A stretch of DNA of 64,000 nt from Ramlibacter humi (lineage in GTDB: Bacteria > Pseudomonadota > Gammaproteobacteria > Burkholderiales > Burkholderiaceae_C), in assembly GCF_004681975.1 (NCBI RefSeq), contig NZ_SMLK01000002.1, positions 372,001 through 436,000 of the forward strand, read 5' to 3'. Position 1 is the first letter of the stretch. Every line of letters begins with the position of its first letter. The translations under genes were made by a program, and so were the position numbers. The notes under the pieces are model-generated. The model did no database searches. It saw nothing but the letters and a program-made list of their open reading frames with translations, and had not been told where the DNA came from. Shown here piece by piece: positions 43,468 through 51,838 of the stretch.

Positions 43468-44529
43468 TCAGGTCCCCGGGTCCTTGTGCTTGTCCGCTTC
43501 GGTGGTGAACGAGTCGGCGTAGAACTCCTCAGGCGGCAGCTTCGCGTTCGCGCTGTATTCCGACCGCGCCGAGTCCACCACGATGGGCGCGCCGCAGGCG
43601 TAGACCTGGTGGCCCGAGAGGTCGGGGAAGTCTTCCATCACGGACTTGTGGACGAAGCCGGTGCGGCCGGTCCAGTTGTCCTCGGGCAGCGCGTTGGAGA
43701 TCACGGGCACGTACTTCAGGTTGCCCATCTCCGCGCACTTGGCCTTCACCCAATCGTCCATGTACAGGTCCACCGGCCGGCGGCCGCCCCAGTACAGCGT
43801 GGCCGGGCGCGTGATGCCCTTGTATTGCAGGTGCTCGATCAACGCCTTGATGGGCGCGAAGCCGGTGCCCGAAGCCAGCAGCACCATGGGCTTGTCCGAG
43901 TCCTCGCGCAGGAAGAAGCTGCCATACGGGCCTTCGACGCGCAGGATTTCCTTTTCCTTCATCGCGCCGAACACGTGGTCGGTGAACTTGCCGCCGAGCA
44001 TGTGGCGCACGTGCAGCTCGATGCCGGGACCGTTGTGCGGCGCGTTGGCCATCGAGTAGCTGCGGCGCGCGCCGTCGCGCAGGATGAATTCGACGTACTG
44101 GCCCGCGTGGTAGCGCATCACGTCGTTGGCCGGCAGCTGCAGCTTGAGCACCATCACGTCGTGCGACTTCTTCTCCAGCGTCAGCACGCGCGAAGGCATC
44201 TTCCTGATCGGGAAGGCGCTCTCGTCGGTGACCTGGCGCGATTCCAGCACCACGTCGCTCTGCGCCACCGCGCTGCAGGTGAGGATGTAGCCGGCGGCTT
44301 CCTCGTCGCCGCTCAGCGCCTTGCTCTGGTGGGCCCGGTGCACGACGTCGCCGGACACCTTCCTGCACTTGCAGGAACCGCAGGCGCCGTCCTTGCAGCC
44401 GTAGGGCAGGCCGATGCCCTGGCGGATGGCCGCGGCCAGCAGGGCTTCGTCGGGATTGGCGGAGAAGGTGCGGCCGCTGGGCTGCACGGTGACCTGGAAA
44501 GGGCCGGCGGCGGCCTCGGGCGCAGTCAT
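43468..44529 (-). CDS. 2Fe-2S/FAD reductase, annotated class: CDP-6-deoxy-glucoseen reductase-like
   Basis: A 353-residue electron-transfer protein. Residues 10-95 are a plant-type ferredoxin domain with Cys ligands in YGCKDGACGSCKCRK and a fourth Cys in YILTCSAV. Residues 105-200 hold the FAD-binding domain with RRSYSMANAP, and residues 210-330 the NAD domain with LLASGTGFAPIKALIEHL and VYACGAP. It resembles AscD/RfbI and phenol-hydroxylase-type reductases. No partner dehydrase (AscC type) is in the window, so the electron acceptor is open. Its ATG overlaps the divergent epimerase frame by two bases if that gene starts at 44528. Confidence 0.75.
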   Translation of the reverse strand: MTAPEAAAGPFQVTVQPSGRTFSANPDEALLAAAIRQGIGLPYGCKDGACGSCKCRKVSGDVVHRAHQSKALSGDEEAAGYILTCSAVAQSDVVLESRQVTDESAFPIRKMPSRVLTLEKKSHDVMVLKLQLPANDVMRYHAGQYVEFILRDGARRSYSMANAPHNGPGIELHVRHMLGGKFTDHVFGAMKEKEILRVEGPYGSFFLREDSDKPMVLLASGTGFAPIKALIEHLQYKGITRPATLYWGGRRPVDLYMDDWVKAKCAEMGNLKYVPVISNALPEDNWTGRTGFVHKSVMEDFPDLSGHQVYACGAPIVVDSARSEYSANAKLPPEEFYADSFTTEADKHKDPGT

Positions 44530-44575
44530 GTTTGTCGGTATCCTCGGGCCGTTTTTCCACTCGGCGTGCCCTATT

Positions 44576-45493
44576 TTGCCCTCGATCCAAAGCCCGCTCG
44601 GCGCGCTGCCCTCGCGCTTCCGCCGCGAGCGCGTCCTCATCGTGGGCTGCGGCGACGTGGGGCTGCGGGTGGCGCGGCAGCTCGGCAGTCGCGTCCGGTT
44701 GCTGGCGCTGACTTCGTCGCCGGCGCGTGTCGAAGAGCTGCGCGCCCTGGGCATCGTGCCGTTGGGCGGCAACCTGGACGACGCGCGCACGCTGGCCAAG
44801 CTGGCCGGCCTGGCGACGCGCGTGGTGCAGATGGCCCCGCCGCCCGGCGACGGTTGGGGCGATCCGCGCACTCGCGCGCTGCTGGCCGCATTGCAGAGGC
44901 GGTCTGCGCCGGCGGCGCTCGTCTACGGCTCCACCACTGGCGTGTACGGCGATTGCGGCGGTGAACGCATCGATGAGACCCGCGGCCTGCGTGCCCGCAC
45001 CCCGCGCGCGCTGCGCCGCGTGGATGCCGAGAACGCCGTGCGCCACTACGAGCGGCAGTCCGGCGCACGCACGGCCATCCTGCGCATCCCCGGCATCTAC
45101 GCGCCGGACCGGGCCGGCGGCACGCCGCGCGAGCGCTTGCTGAAGGGCCTGCCGGTGCTGCAGGCGAACGACGACGCGTACACCAACCACATCCACGCCG
45201 ACGACCTGGCCCGTGCCACGGTGGCGGCGCTGTGGCGCGCGCGGCCGCTGCGCGCGCTGAACGTGGTGGACGACAGCGAACTGAAAATGGGCGACTACTA
45301 CGACCTGGCCGCGGACCTCTACGGCCTGCCGCGCCCGCGGCGCGTGTCGCGCGAGGAAGCGGCCGCCACCTTGCCCGCTGCCACGCTCAGTTTCATGGGC
45401 GAGTCGCGCCGGTTGTCCAACACGCGCCTGAAGCGCGAGCTGCGCGTGCGGCTGCGCTATCCCACGGTCCGCGAAGGACTGGCCGGGTCCTGA
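44576..45493 (+). CDS. NAD-dependent epimerase/dehydratase-like SDR
   Basis: A protein of about 305 residues with the Rossmann turn [17 protein letters not shown] at the N-terminus, [12 protein letters not shown] and [14 protein letters not shown] (family active-site regions), then [11 protein letters not shown] and [11 protein letters not shown], as in YeeZ/YbjT-like extended SDRs. The usual Tyr-x3-Lys is not obvious, as in other YeeZ-type proteins. TTG 44576 is used because the ATG at 44528 would collide with the start codon of the divergent reductase gene; the latter remains an alternative giving 16 more residues. Followed by argB after 16 nt. Confidence 0.75.
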   Translation: MPSIQSPLGALPSRFRRERVLIVGCGDVGLRVARQLGSRVRLLALTSSPARVEELRALGIVPLGGNLDDARTLAKLAGLATRVVQMAPPPGDGWGDPRTRALLAALQRRSAPAALVYGSTTGVYGDCGGERIDETRGLRARTPRALRRVDAENAVRHYERQSGARTAILRIPGIYAPDRAGGTPRERLLKGLPVLQANDDAYTNHIHADDLARATVAALWRARPLRALNVVDDSELKMGDYYDLAADLYGLPRPRRVSREEAAATLPAATLSFMGESRRLSNTRLKRELRVRLRYPTVREGLAGS

Positions 45494-45509
45494 TGCAGAA
45501 TTCCGCCCC

Positions 45510-46397
45510 ATGAACGCCCCCCAGATCGAACCGCGCGACAAGGCCGAGATCCTGGCCCAGGCGCTGCCGTACATCCGCAAGTTCCATGGCAAGACCATGG
45601 TGATCAAGTACGGCGGCAACGCGATGACTGACCCCGAGCTGCAGGCCGACTTCGCCGAGGACGTGGTGCTGCTCAAGCTGGTGGGCATCAACCCGGTGGT
45701 GGTGCACGGCGGCGGCCCGCAGATCGAGAACGCGCTCAACCGACTGGGCAAGAAGGGTGAGTTCATCCAGGGCATGCGCGTGACCGACGCCGAGACGATG
45801 GAAGTCGTCGAGTGGGTGCTGGCGGGCGAGGTGCAGCAGGACATCGTGGGCCTGATCAACCAGGCCGGCGGCAAGGCCGTGGGCCTGACCGGCCGCGACG
45901 GCGGCCTGATGCGCGCGCGCAAGCTGAAGATGGTGGACGCCAAGGACCCGAACAAGGAACACGACGTGGGCCAGGTCGGCGACATCATCGCCATCGATCC
46001 CTCGGTGGTGAAGGCGCTGCAGGACGACCAGTTCATCCCCGTCATCAGCCCCATCGGCTTCGGCGAGCAGAACGAGAGCTACAACATCAACGCCGACGTC
46101 GTGGCCGGCAAGCTGGCCACCGTGCTGCAGGCCGAGAAGCTGGTGCTGCTGACCAACACGCCGGGCGTGCTGGACAAGAACGGCAAGCTGCTCACCGAGC
46201 TGTCGGCGCGAGAGATCGACGAACTGTTCGAGGATGGCACCATCTCGGGCGGCATGCTGCCCAAGATCTCTGGCGCGCTGGACGCCGCCCGCAGCGGCGT
46301 GAACGCGGTGCACATCATCGACGGCCGCGTGCCGCACGCCATGCTGCTGGAGATCCTCACGGACCAGGCCTACGGCACCATGATCCGCTCGAAGTAG
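45510..46397 (+). CDS. argB: Acetylglutamate kinase
   Basis: A 295-residue amino-acid kinase: [12 protein letters not shown] near residue 30, [29 protein letters not shown] and [12 protein letters not shown] are ArgB hallmarks. It phosphorylates N-acetylglutamate in arginine synthesis and is usually inhibited by arginine; the extra N-terminal helix of arginine-sensitive forms appears present (residues 1-25). CAGAAT at 45495-45500 could be a -10 giving a nearly leaderless message. In Burkholderiales argB commonly lies close to slmA, as here. Confidence 0.95.
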   Translation: MNAPQIEPRDKAEILAQALPYIRKFHGKTMVIKYGGNAMTDPELQADFAEDVVLLKLVGINPVVVHGGGPQIENALNRLGKKGEFIQGMRVTDAETMEVVEWVLAGEVQQDIVGLINQAGGKAVGLTGRDGGLMRARKLKMVDAKDPNKEHDVGQVGDIIAIDPSVVKALQDDQFIPVISPIGFGEQNESYNINADVVAGKLATVLQAEKLVLLTNTPGVLDKNGKLLTELSAREIDELFEDGTISGGMLPKISGALDAARSGVNAVHIIDGRVPHAMLLEILTDQAYGTMIRSK

Positions 46398-46404
46398 CGG
46401 ACGC

Positions 46405-47277
46405 TCAGCCCAGCAGCCGCTTCGCCAGCGCCTCCACCTCCGGCGCCAGCGGGTACATGTGGCGGTACTGCAGGATCTGCTGGGACACCAGCTTCAGCCG
46501 CAAGGCCAGGTCGGGCACCTCGGTCGGCTGCGTCAGCGGCTGGTTGTAGGGCGGCACGTCGCCGGCCTGGAACTCGAAAGCCACGGAGATGCGCGGCGCC
46601 TCGCCGCGCGGGCTGGTGCGCGAGCCCCAGTGCAGCAGCGCCTGCGTCCAGCAGAACACGCTGCCCGCTTCGGCCGGCAACGCGCGGATGTCGGCGGGCT
46701 CATGCCGCCAGTCCTTGTCGTCGGGCGTGCCGTAGGTCGGGTCGCGGTGCGCGGGCACCAGGTACATGCAGCCGTTCAGCGGCGTGGTGCGCGTCAGCGG
46801 CAGCCAGATGGTGATCGACTTCGGCGAGCGGTCCTCGCGCAGTGACTGCCAGCCTTTGTCCCGGTGGGGCTTCCAGCCCGATTCGTGCCGCTGAGGGTCC
46901 ACCAGCCAGGTCCAGAAATCCGGCAGCCGCAGGTAGCCGGGCCCGAGCAGGCCCTGGATCATCCCGTGCAGGCGGTAATAGAGGATCCAGAACTCGTCGT
47001 ACATGAAGCTGAAAGGCAGCGGGATGCCGCGTTCGTCCAGCATGCGGACCAGCTGCGCCATCGCATCGATCGGCAGGTCCCAGGGCTGCGGCGGCAGCTG
47101 GAAGTAGCCTTCCTCGCGCAAGAGACCGCGCAAGGATTCGATCAGTTCGGACGGGATGGCCAGCGGGCGCTGCCGCTGCAGCCACTCCTCGTCGTGCAGG
47201 TGAAGGCCGGGGGCCAGCGAGCGCCAGAGCGCCGCATCGCCCAGGCCGGCGGCCGCCACTTGCTCCATCGCGCCCAT
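46405..47277 (-). CDS. Phytanoyl-CoA dioxygenase (PhyH) family protein
   Basis: A 290-residue Fe(II)/2-oxoglutarate dioxygenase-like protein. The iron-binding His-x-Asp is in GWKPHRDKGW and the distal His in LLHWGSRTSP, followed by an Arg in RISVAFEF that would hold 2-oxoglutarate. LYYRLHGMIQGLLGPGYLRLPDFW and the long FMYDEF region are typical of PhyH proteins. Substrate unknown. ATG 47277 has a second ATG nine bases on. It converges on argB and diverges from the response regulator. Confidence 0.75.
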   Translation of the reverse strand: MGAMEQVAAAGLGDAALWRSLAPGLHLHDEEWLQRQRPLAIPSELIESLRGLLREEGYFQLPPQPWDLPIDAMAQLVRMLDERGIPLPFSFMYDEFWILYYRLHGMIQGLLGPGYLRLPDFWTWLVDPQRHESGWKPHRDKGWQSLREDRSPKSITIWLPLTRTTPLNGCMYLVPAHRDPTYGTPDDKDWRHEPADIRALPAEAGSVFCWTQALLHWGSRTSPRGEAPRISVAFEFQAGDVPPYNQPLTQPTEVPDLALRLKLVSQQILQYRHMYPLAPEVEALAKRLLG

Positions 47278-47365
47278 CGCACTCTCCAGCTGCCGGGGAA
47301 AGAGGCCACTGTAGCGTGGTGCATACTTGGCCGCGAAGAGAGACGACCCGATCCTGGAAGAAGGC

Positions 47366-48070
47366 ATGCGACTGTTGTTGGTCGAGGACGACGTGATGGT
47401 GGCCAGCGGCATCAAGCTGGGACTGTCGGACGCGGGTTACGCGGTGGACTGGGTGGGCAGCGCCGAACGCGCCGAGGAAGTGCTGCGCGGCGAGCTGTTC
47501 GACGCCGCCATCGTCGACATCGGCCTGCCGCACATGGACGGCCTGGAACTCACGCGCCGCCTGCGCCGGCCCGAGATGGCCAACCCCAAGATGCCGGTGC
47601 TGATCCTTACCGCGCGCGACGCGCTGCAGGACCGCGTGCAGGGCCTGGACCTGGGCGCCGACGACTACATGATCAAGCCGTTCGAGCTGCCCGAGCTGCT
47701 GGCGCGCCTGCGCGCGCTGCTGCGGCGCTCGCAGGCGGCCACCAGCGCGGTGCTGAGCTTCGGCCCCATCGAGCTGGACACCGCCAACCGGCGCGCCAGC
47801 GCCCGCCGCGGCGGCGGGCCGGGCGCCACCATCGACCTGGGCCCGCGCGAGTGGACGGTGCTGGAGTACCTGATGCTCAACGCGCCCAAGCCGGCCAGCA
47901 AGGAAAAGCTGCTGCAGGCGCTGACCGGCTGGGACAAGGAGATCACGCCCAACGCGGTGGAGGTCTACATCTCGCGCCTGCGCGGCAAGCTGGAACCGCA
48001 CGGCGTGGCGCTGCGGTCCATCCGCGGCTTCGGCTACCGGCTGGAGCTGCAGGGCGAGCCGGCATCGTGA
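47366..48070 (+). CDS. OmpR-family response regulator (TctD/QseB-like)
   Basis: A 234-residue regulator. The receiver domain (1-120) has the acidic pair in LLLVEDDV, phospho-acceptor Asp51 in IVDIGLPHMDGL and Lys104 in YMIKPFELPE. The C-terminal winged helix ends with VYISRLRGKLEPHGVALRSIRGFGYRL. GGAAGAAGG precedes ATG 47366. The stop overlaps the kinase start codon, so the two form a standard pair. Relatives respond to tricarboxylates or regulate TTT transporters; no transporter is adjacent. Confidence 0.88.
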   Translation: MRLLLVEDDVMVASGIKLGLSDAGYAVDWVGSAERAEEVLRGELFDAAIVDIGLPHMDGLELTRRLRRPEMANPKMPVLILTARDALQDRVQGLDLGADDYMIKPFELPELLARLRALLRRSQAATSAVLSFGPIELDTANRRASARRGGGPGATIDLGPREWTVLEYLMLNAPKPASKEKLLQALTGWDKEITPNAVEVYISRLRGKLEPHGVALRSIRGFGYRLELQGEPAS

Positions 48071-49479
48071 TGCGGTTTCGCGCGCCTGCGGCGGCGCGCG
48101 GCGAGCGCATGCTCACCGGCCTGCGGCGGCGGCTGCTGGTCATGCTCATCGTGCCGCTGGTGCTGCTGGCGCTGGCCAACGCGTGGTTCGACTACCGCTC
48201 CGCCGACAACGTCGCGCTGCAGCAGGACGAGCGCCTGGCAGCGCTGTTGCCGCTGGTGGCCGATTCCGTCATCGGCTCGGGCGTGAAGCCCAGCGACCCG
48301 CCGTTGCTGCTGCTGGCGCCGCAGGTCGAAGAGTTCATCCGCCAGGGCAATGCCACCTTCGGCATCAGCGACCCCGACGGCACCGTGCTGCTGGGCGAGC
48401 CATGGCTCAACGGCCTGCCACCCACCGACCAGGGCCTGGAGTTCCACAGCGAGGAGCACGCCGGCGTCACCTGGCGCATCGCGCGGCAGCGGCAGCAGAC
48501 GGCGGTCGGCGAGATCGTCGTCGCGCTGGCCGACGGCACCGACCCGCGGCAGCAGTGGGCGCGCTCCATCTTCTTCCGCGTGCTGCTGCCCAACCTGGTG
48601 CTGGTCGCCGCCGCCGCCTTCGCCGTCGGCTGGGCGGTGGAACGGGCGCTGCGGCCGCTGCTGGAATTGAAGAACGCGGTGGAGCGCCGCTCGCCGCGCG
48701 ACCTCAGCGCGCTGGACGAAGGCGAATCGCCGGAGGAGGTGCGGCCGCTGGTGACGTCGCTCAACCGGCTGTTCGGTCTGGTGAATGCGCAGGCCGAAAG
48801 CCAGCGCCGGTTCGTCGCCGATGCCGCCCACCAGCTGCGCACGCCGCTCGCGGGCTTGCAGGCGCAGGTGGAAGCCTGGGCGCAGGCCGCGGAGGCGTCC
48901 GGACGGGGAGGGGCGGTCACCTTGCCGGCCGAGCAGGTAAGCAAGCTGCGCGGCGCCACCCGCCGCACCTCGCAGCTGGCGAACCAGCTGCTCGCGCTGT
49001 CGCGCGCCGACGCGCGCACGATGGAAGCGCAGCCCATGCAGCGCGTTGACCTGAAGGCCTTGTGCGAGGACTTGCTGCAGGCGCACCTGGACGCCGCCAC
49101 CGCCAGGCACATCGACCTGGGACTGGACGCGCAGCCGGTGCACGTGATGGGCCACGACTGGCTGCTGCGAGAGCTGGTGGGCAACGTGCTGGACAACGCG
49201 GTCAAGTACACGCCAGAGGGCGGCACGGTGACGCTGCGGTGCGGCATGCGTGGCGGCCAGGCTTTCCTGGAAGTGGAAGACGACGGTCCCGGCGTGCCGG
49301 AAGCCGAGCGCGCCAAGGTGCTCGAACGCTTCTACCGCGTGCAGGGCACGGGCGGCGAGGGCAACGGGCTGGGGCTGGCCATCGCGCAGGAGATCGCGCG
49401 GGTCCACCACGGCCAGCTGGAGCTGCATCCGGGCTTCGGCGGGCGCGGCCTGCGGGTGTCGCTGGCACTGGTGTTGTAA
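48070..49479 (+). CDS. Sensor histidine kinase (TctE/QseC-like)
   Basis: A 469-residue kinase with two helices (about residues 20-40 and 168-190) flanking a periplasmic 2CSK_N-type sensor (FDYRSADNVALQQDERLAA). A HAMP-like region follows, then the phospho-acceptor His254 in RFVADAAHQLRTPLAGL and the ATPase motifs NVLDNAVKYTPEGG, DDGPGVP and GEGNGLGLAIA. It should phosphorylate the regulator encoded upstream. ATG 48070 overlaps that gene's stop (TGATG); GTG 48067 is an alternative. Confidence 0.88.
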   Translation: MRFRAPAAARGERMLTGLRRRLLVMLIVPLVLLALANAWFDYRSADNVALQQDERLAALLPLVADSVIGSGVKPSDPPLLLLAPQVEEFIRQGNATFGISDPDGTVLLGEPWLNGLPPTDQGLEFHSEEHAGVTWRIARQRQQTAVGEIVVALADGTDPRQQWARSIFFRVLLPNLVLVAAAAFAVGWAVERALRPLLELKNAVERRSPRDLSALDEGESPEEVRPLVTSLNRLFGLVNAQAESQRRFVADAAHQLRTPLAGLQAQVEAWAQAAEASGRGGAVTLPAEQVSKLRGATRRTSQLANQLLALSRADARTMEAQPMQRVDLKALCEDLLQAHLDAATARHIDLGLDAQPVHVMGHDWLLRELVGNVLDNAVKYTPEGGTVTLRCGMRGGQAFLEVEDDGPGVPEAERAKVLERFYRVQGTGGEGNGLGLAIAQEIARVHHGQLELHPGFGGRGLRVSLALVL

Positions 49480-49583
49480 GCGCGCACTTGGCCGCAGAAC
49501 CGCAAGCGGCCAAGGCGCGCATCGGGGCAGACCCTGCCCATCGGTGTGCGAGAATGCCCCGCAACCCATCCATAGCCAGACCG

Positions 49584-50234
49584 ATGTCCGACGCCGAGCT
49601 CAGCCCGCCCGCCAACCCCGCCGCCGAAGCGGCGGCCCCCGCGCGCAAGCGACCGAAACCGGGCGAACGGCGGGTGCAGATCCTGCAGGCGCTGGCGATG
49701 ATGCTGGAGCAGCCCGGCGCCGAGCGCATCACCACCGCCGCGCTGGCGGCGCGCCTGGAAGTCAGCGAAGCGGCGCTGTACCGCCACTTCGCCAGCAAGG
49801 CGCAGATGTTCGAAGGCCTGATCGAGTTCATCGAGCAGAGCGTCTTCACCCTGGTCAACCAGATCCAGGAACGCGACCAGGGCGCCGAAGGCGGCGAGCC
49901 CGGCGCCCGCCAGGCGGCCCGCATCGTCACCATGTTGGTCCAGTTCGCCGAGAAGAACCCGGGCATGACCCGCGTGATGGTCGGCGACGCGCTGGTCTTC
50001 GAGAACGAGCGCCTGCAGCAGCGCATGAACCAGTTCTTCGACAAGATCGAGTCCACCCTCAAGCAGTGCCTGCGCGGCGCCGAGGACGGCTCGGCCACGC
50101 CGACGCTGGACGCGCAGGTGCGCGCCGCCATGCTCACGGCCTTCGTCGTCGGGCGGCTGCAGCGCTTCGCGCGCTCGGGCTTCCGCCGCAGCCCGTCGGA
50201 GCACCTCGAGGCCAGCCTCGCCCTGATGCTCTGA
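49584..50234 (+). CDS. slmA: Nucleoid occlusion factor SlmA (TetR fold)
   Basis: A 216-residue TetR-type protein. After a 25-residue Ala/Pro-rich start, the helix-turn-helix lies at about 28-75 (ITTAALAARLEVSEAALYRHFASKAQMFEGLI). The C-terminal domain has VQFAEKNPGMTRVMVGDALVFENERLQQR, diagnostic for SlmA, which binds DNA and blocks FtsZ ring assembly over the nucleoid. A GAGAAT at 49550-49555 may be its -10. It is about 100 nt after the kinase gene and 1 nt before the phosphoesterase gene. Confidence 0.85.
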   Translation: MSDAELSPPANPAAEAAAPARKRPKPGERRVQILQALAMMLEQPGAERITTAALAARLEVSEAALYRHFASKAQMFEGLIEFIEQSVFTLVNQIQERDQGAEGGEPGARQAARIVTMLVQFAEKNPGMTRVMVGDALVFENERLQQRMNQFFDKIESTLKQCLRGAEDGSATPTLDAQVRAAMLTAFVVGRLQRFARSGFRRSPSEHLEASLALML

Positions 50235-50235
50235 A

Positions 50236-50922
50236 TTGCTGAGGATCTCCCTCGCGGGCCAGGATGCGGTCCTGCATCCGGGCGGCTCGCTCTTCCTGCC
50301 GGCTTTCCGCGCGCTCCTCGTCGCCGACGCGCATTTCGGCAAGGCCGTCAGCTACCGCAAGCTCGGCGTGCCGGTTCCCGAAGCCACCACGGCGGGCACG
50401 CTCGATGCGCTGGACCACGCGCTGGCCGACACCGGCGCGCAGGAGATCGTCTTCCTCGGCGACTTCCTGCATTCGGCGCGCTCGCATGCGAAGGAGCCGC
50501 TCGATGCGTTGCACGCCTGGCGCGAGAAGCGCGCCGACCTGCGTTTGACGCTGGTGCGCGGCAACCACGACGCCCGCGCCGGCGACCCGCCGGGCACCTT
50601 GCTGGTCCGCGTCGTGGATGAACCCTTCCGGGTCGGACCCTTTGCGCTCTGCCACCACCCCGACCCGGTGCCCGGCGCGTACGTGCTGGCGGGCCACTGG
50701 CATCCCTGCGTGCGCGTGAGCGGCCGCGCGTTCGAGCGGCTGCGCCTGCCTTGCTTCTGGCTGGGCGACGACAGCGGCGCGTTGCCGCAGCGCGCGGTCG
50801 GCGTGCTGCCGGCTTTCGGCAGCTTCACCGGCATGCACCCCATCGACCCGCAGGCGGGCGACCGAATCTTTCCGGTTGCGGATGGGGTCGTGCGAGCTCT
50901 TCCGCCGCTGCCCATCGCCTGA
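50236..50922 (+). CDS. pdeM: PdeM-like metallophosphoesterase
   Basis: A 228-residue calcineurin-like phosphoesterase. The metal-binding motifs are in order: LLVADAHFGKA, VFLGDFLHSARSH, VRGNHDAR, LCHHPDPV and AGHWHPCV. This spacing matches the ligase-associated DNA damage response endonuclease PdeM, but no ligase, exonuclease or helicase of that system is next to it, so it may act alone. TTG 50236 right after the slmA stop is the only start that keeps the N-terminus; spacing suggests coupling with slmA. Confidence 0.7.
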   Translation: MLRISLAGQDAVLHPGGSLFLPAFRALLVADAHFGKAVSYRKLGVPVPEATTAGTLDALDHALADTGAQEIVFLGDFLHSARSHAKEPLDALHAWREKRADLRLTLVRGNHDARAGDPPGTLLVRVVDEPFRVGPFALCHHPDPVPGAYVLAGHWHPCVRVSGRAFERLRLPCFWLGDDSGALPQRAVGVLPAFGSFTGMHPIDPQAGDRIFPVADGVVRALPPLPIA

Positions 50923-50936
50923 ACCGCCGCCGCGTC

Positions 50937-50956
50937 CATGGTCCGGTCGGGCCATG
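50937..50956. repeat. Imperfect 9-bp inverted repeat
   Basis: CATGGTCCG-GT-CGGGCCATG pairs at eight of nine positions, shortly after the phosphoesterase gene. It has no T-tract, so it may be an operator for the lipoprotein gene or a hairpin that stabilises the upstream message. A TGTAAT at 50985-50990 is a possible -10 for the lipoprotein gene, 30 nt before its ATG. Confidence 0.35.
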
Positions 50957-51019
50957 CGGATGCCCAACGGGGCGGCGCCTTTGCTGTAATGGCGGCAAGG
51001 CAAATCAGGGAGAGCAGCC

Positions 51020-51838
51020 ATGAGGTCTTGGCCCACGCGGATCGCAGTCCTCGCGGCGGCGGCCGCCATCGCCGGCTGCGGTGGTGGCGGTGGTAGCGGC
51101 GGCGGCCGGCCCGTGGGTTTCTCGTCCGGCACGTCGCAGGATGCGGACACCCTGGCGGTGCTGCTGGTGGTGGAGCTGTTCGACAGCCTGGCCGGCCTGC
51201 AACGCATGCTCCTGCTCGAACCGGCGACGGCGCAACTGGTTGCGGGTCCCGCGGGCCTGCCCTCGCAGCACGCCTGCCCGGCGGGCGGCACCATCACGCT
51301 GCAGAAGATCAGCAACAACACGGCGAACTTCACCGCCGCCAACTGCCAGCTCAACGCGGCCGATGGGCTGATCTACAGCGGCACCTGGGTGCTGACGCAG
51401 ACGGCCAGCACCTACCAGGCCAACGGCAGCTGCCCCGTGGCTTTCGCCTGCGCCTGGCAGGGCACGGTGGATGTGTCGGGCGCGCGATTCGGGTATGGCG
51501 CCGCTGCGACGCGGCAGGCCATCGGCCGCAACATCGCCGTGACCACGGACGCCATCGGCACGGTGAGCGTGCAGGTCACCGCCAGCGCCGAATCGCTGGT
51601 GACGGATGGCGGCACCGGACTGGTGAGCGGCACGCCCGCGCAGGCGTCGCTGGACCTGGGCGCGATCCGCTACACCGTCGGCGGGGTGCCCGCCACGGCG
51701 CGCACGGCGCTGGGCGTCACGTCGCCCTTCAGCGCGACCATCACGCTGGACCAGAACGTCACGGCCGCCATCGACCACAGTTTCGACGGCACCGTGGACA
51801 AGACGCTGACCCTGCCCTGGTCGGCGTTCCAGAACTAG
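51020..51838 (+). CDS. Hypothetical lipoprotein
   Basis: A 272-residue protein with a lipoprotein signal: MRSWPTRIAVLAAAAAIAGC, with Cys20 as acyl acceptor after the lipobox AIAG, then a glycine/serine-rich linker (GGGGGSGGG). The mature part is rich in Thr, Ser and Asn (TITLQKISNNTANFTAANCQ), suggesting a beta-rich periplasmic or outer-membrane protein, with Cys pairs that could form disulfides. Function unknown. Its stop codon TAG overlaps the stop of the convergent dehydrogenase gene within CTAG. Confidence 0.7.
   Translation: MRSWPTRIAVLAAAAAIAGCGGGGGSGGGRPVGFSSGTSQDADTLAVLLVVELFDSLAGLQRMLLLEPATAQLVAGPAGLPSQHACPAGGTITLQKISNNTANFTAANCQLNAADGLIYSGTWVLTQTASTYQANGSCPVAFACAWQGTVDVSGARFGYGAAATRQAIGRNIAVTTDAIGTVSVQVTASAESLVTDGGTGLVSGTPAQASLDLGAIRYTVGGVPATARTALGVTSPFSATITLDQNVTAAIDHSFDGTVDKTLTLPWSAFQN

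Noticed and set aside
43529-46054. Long minus-strand frame across the reductase, SDR and argB genes
   Set aside because: It crosses three well-supported genes in another frame and shows no motif. The real minus-strand gene here is 43468-44529.
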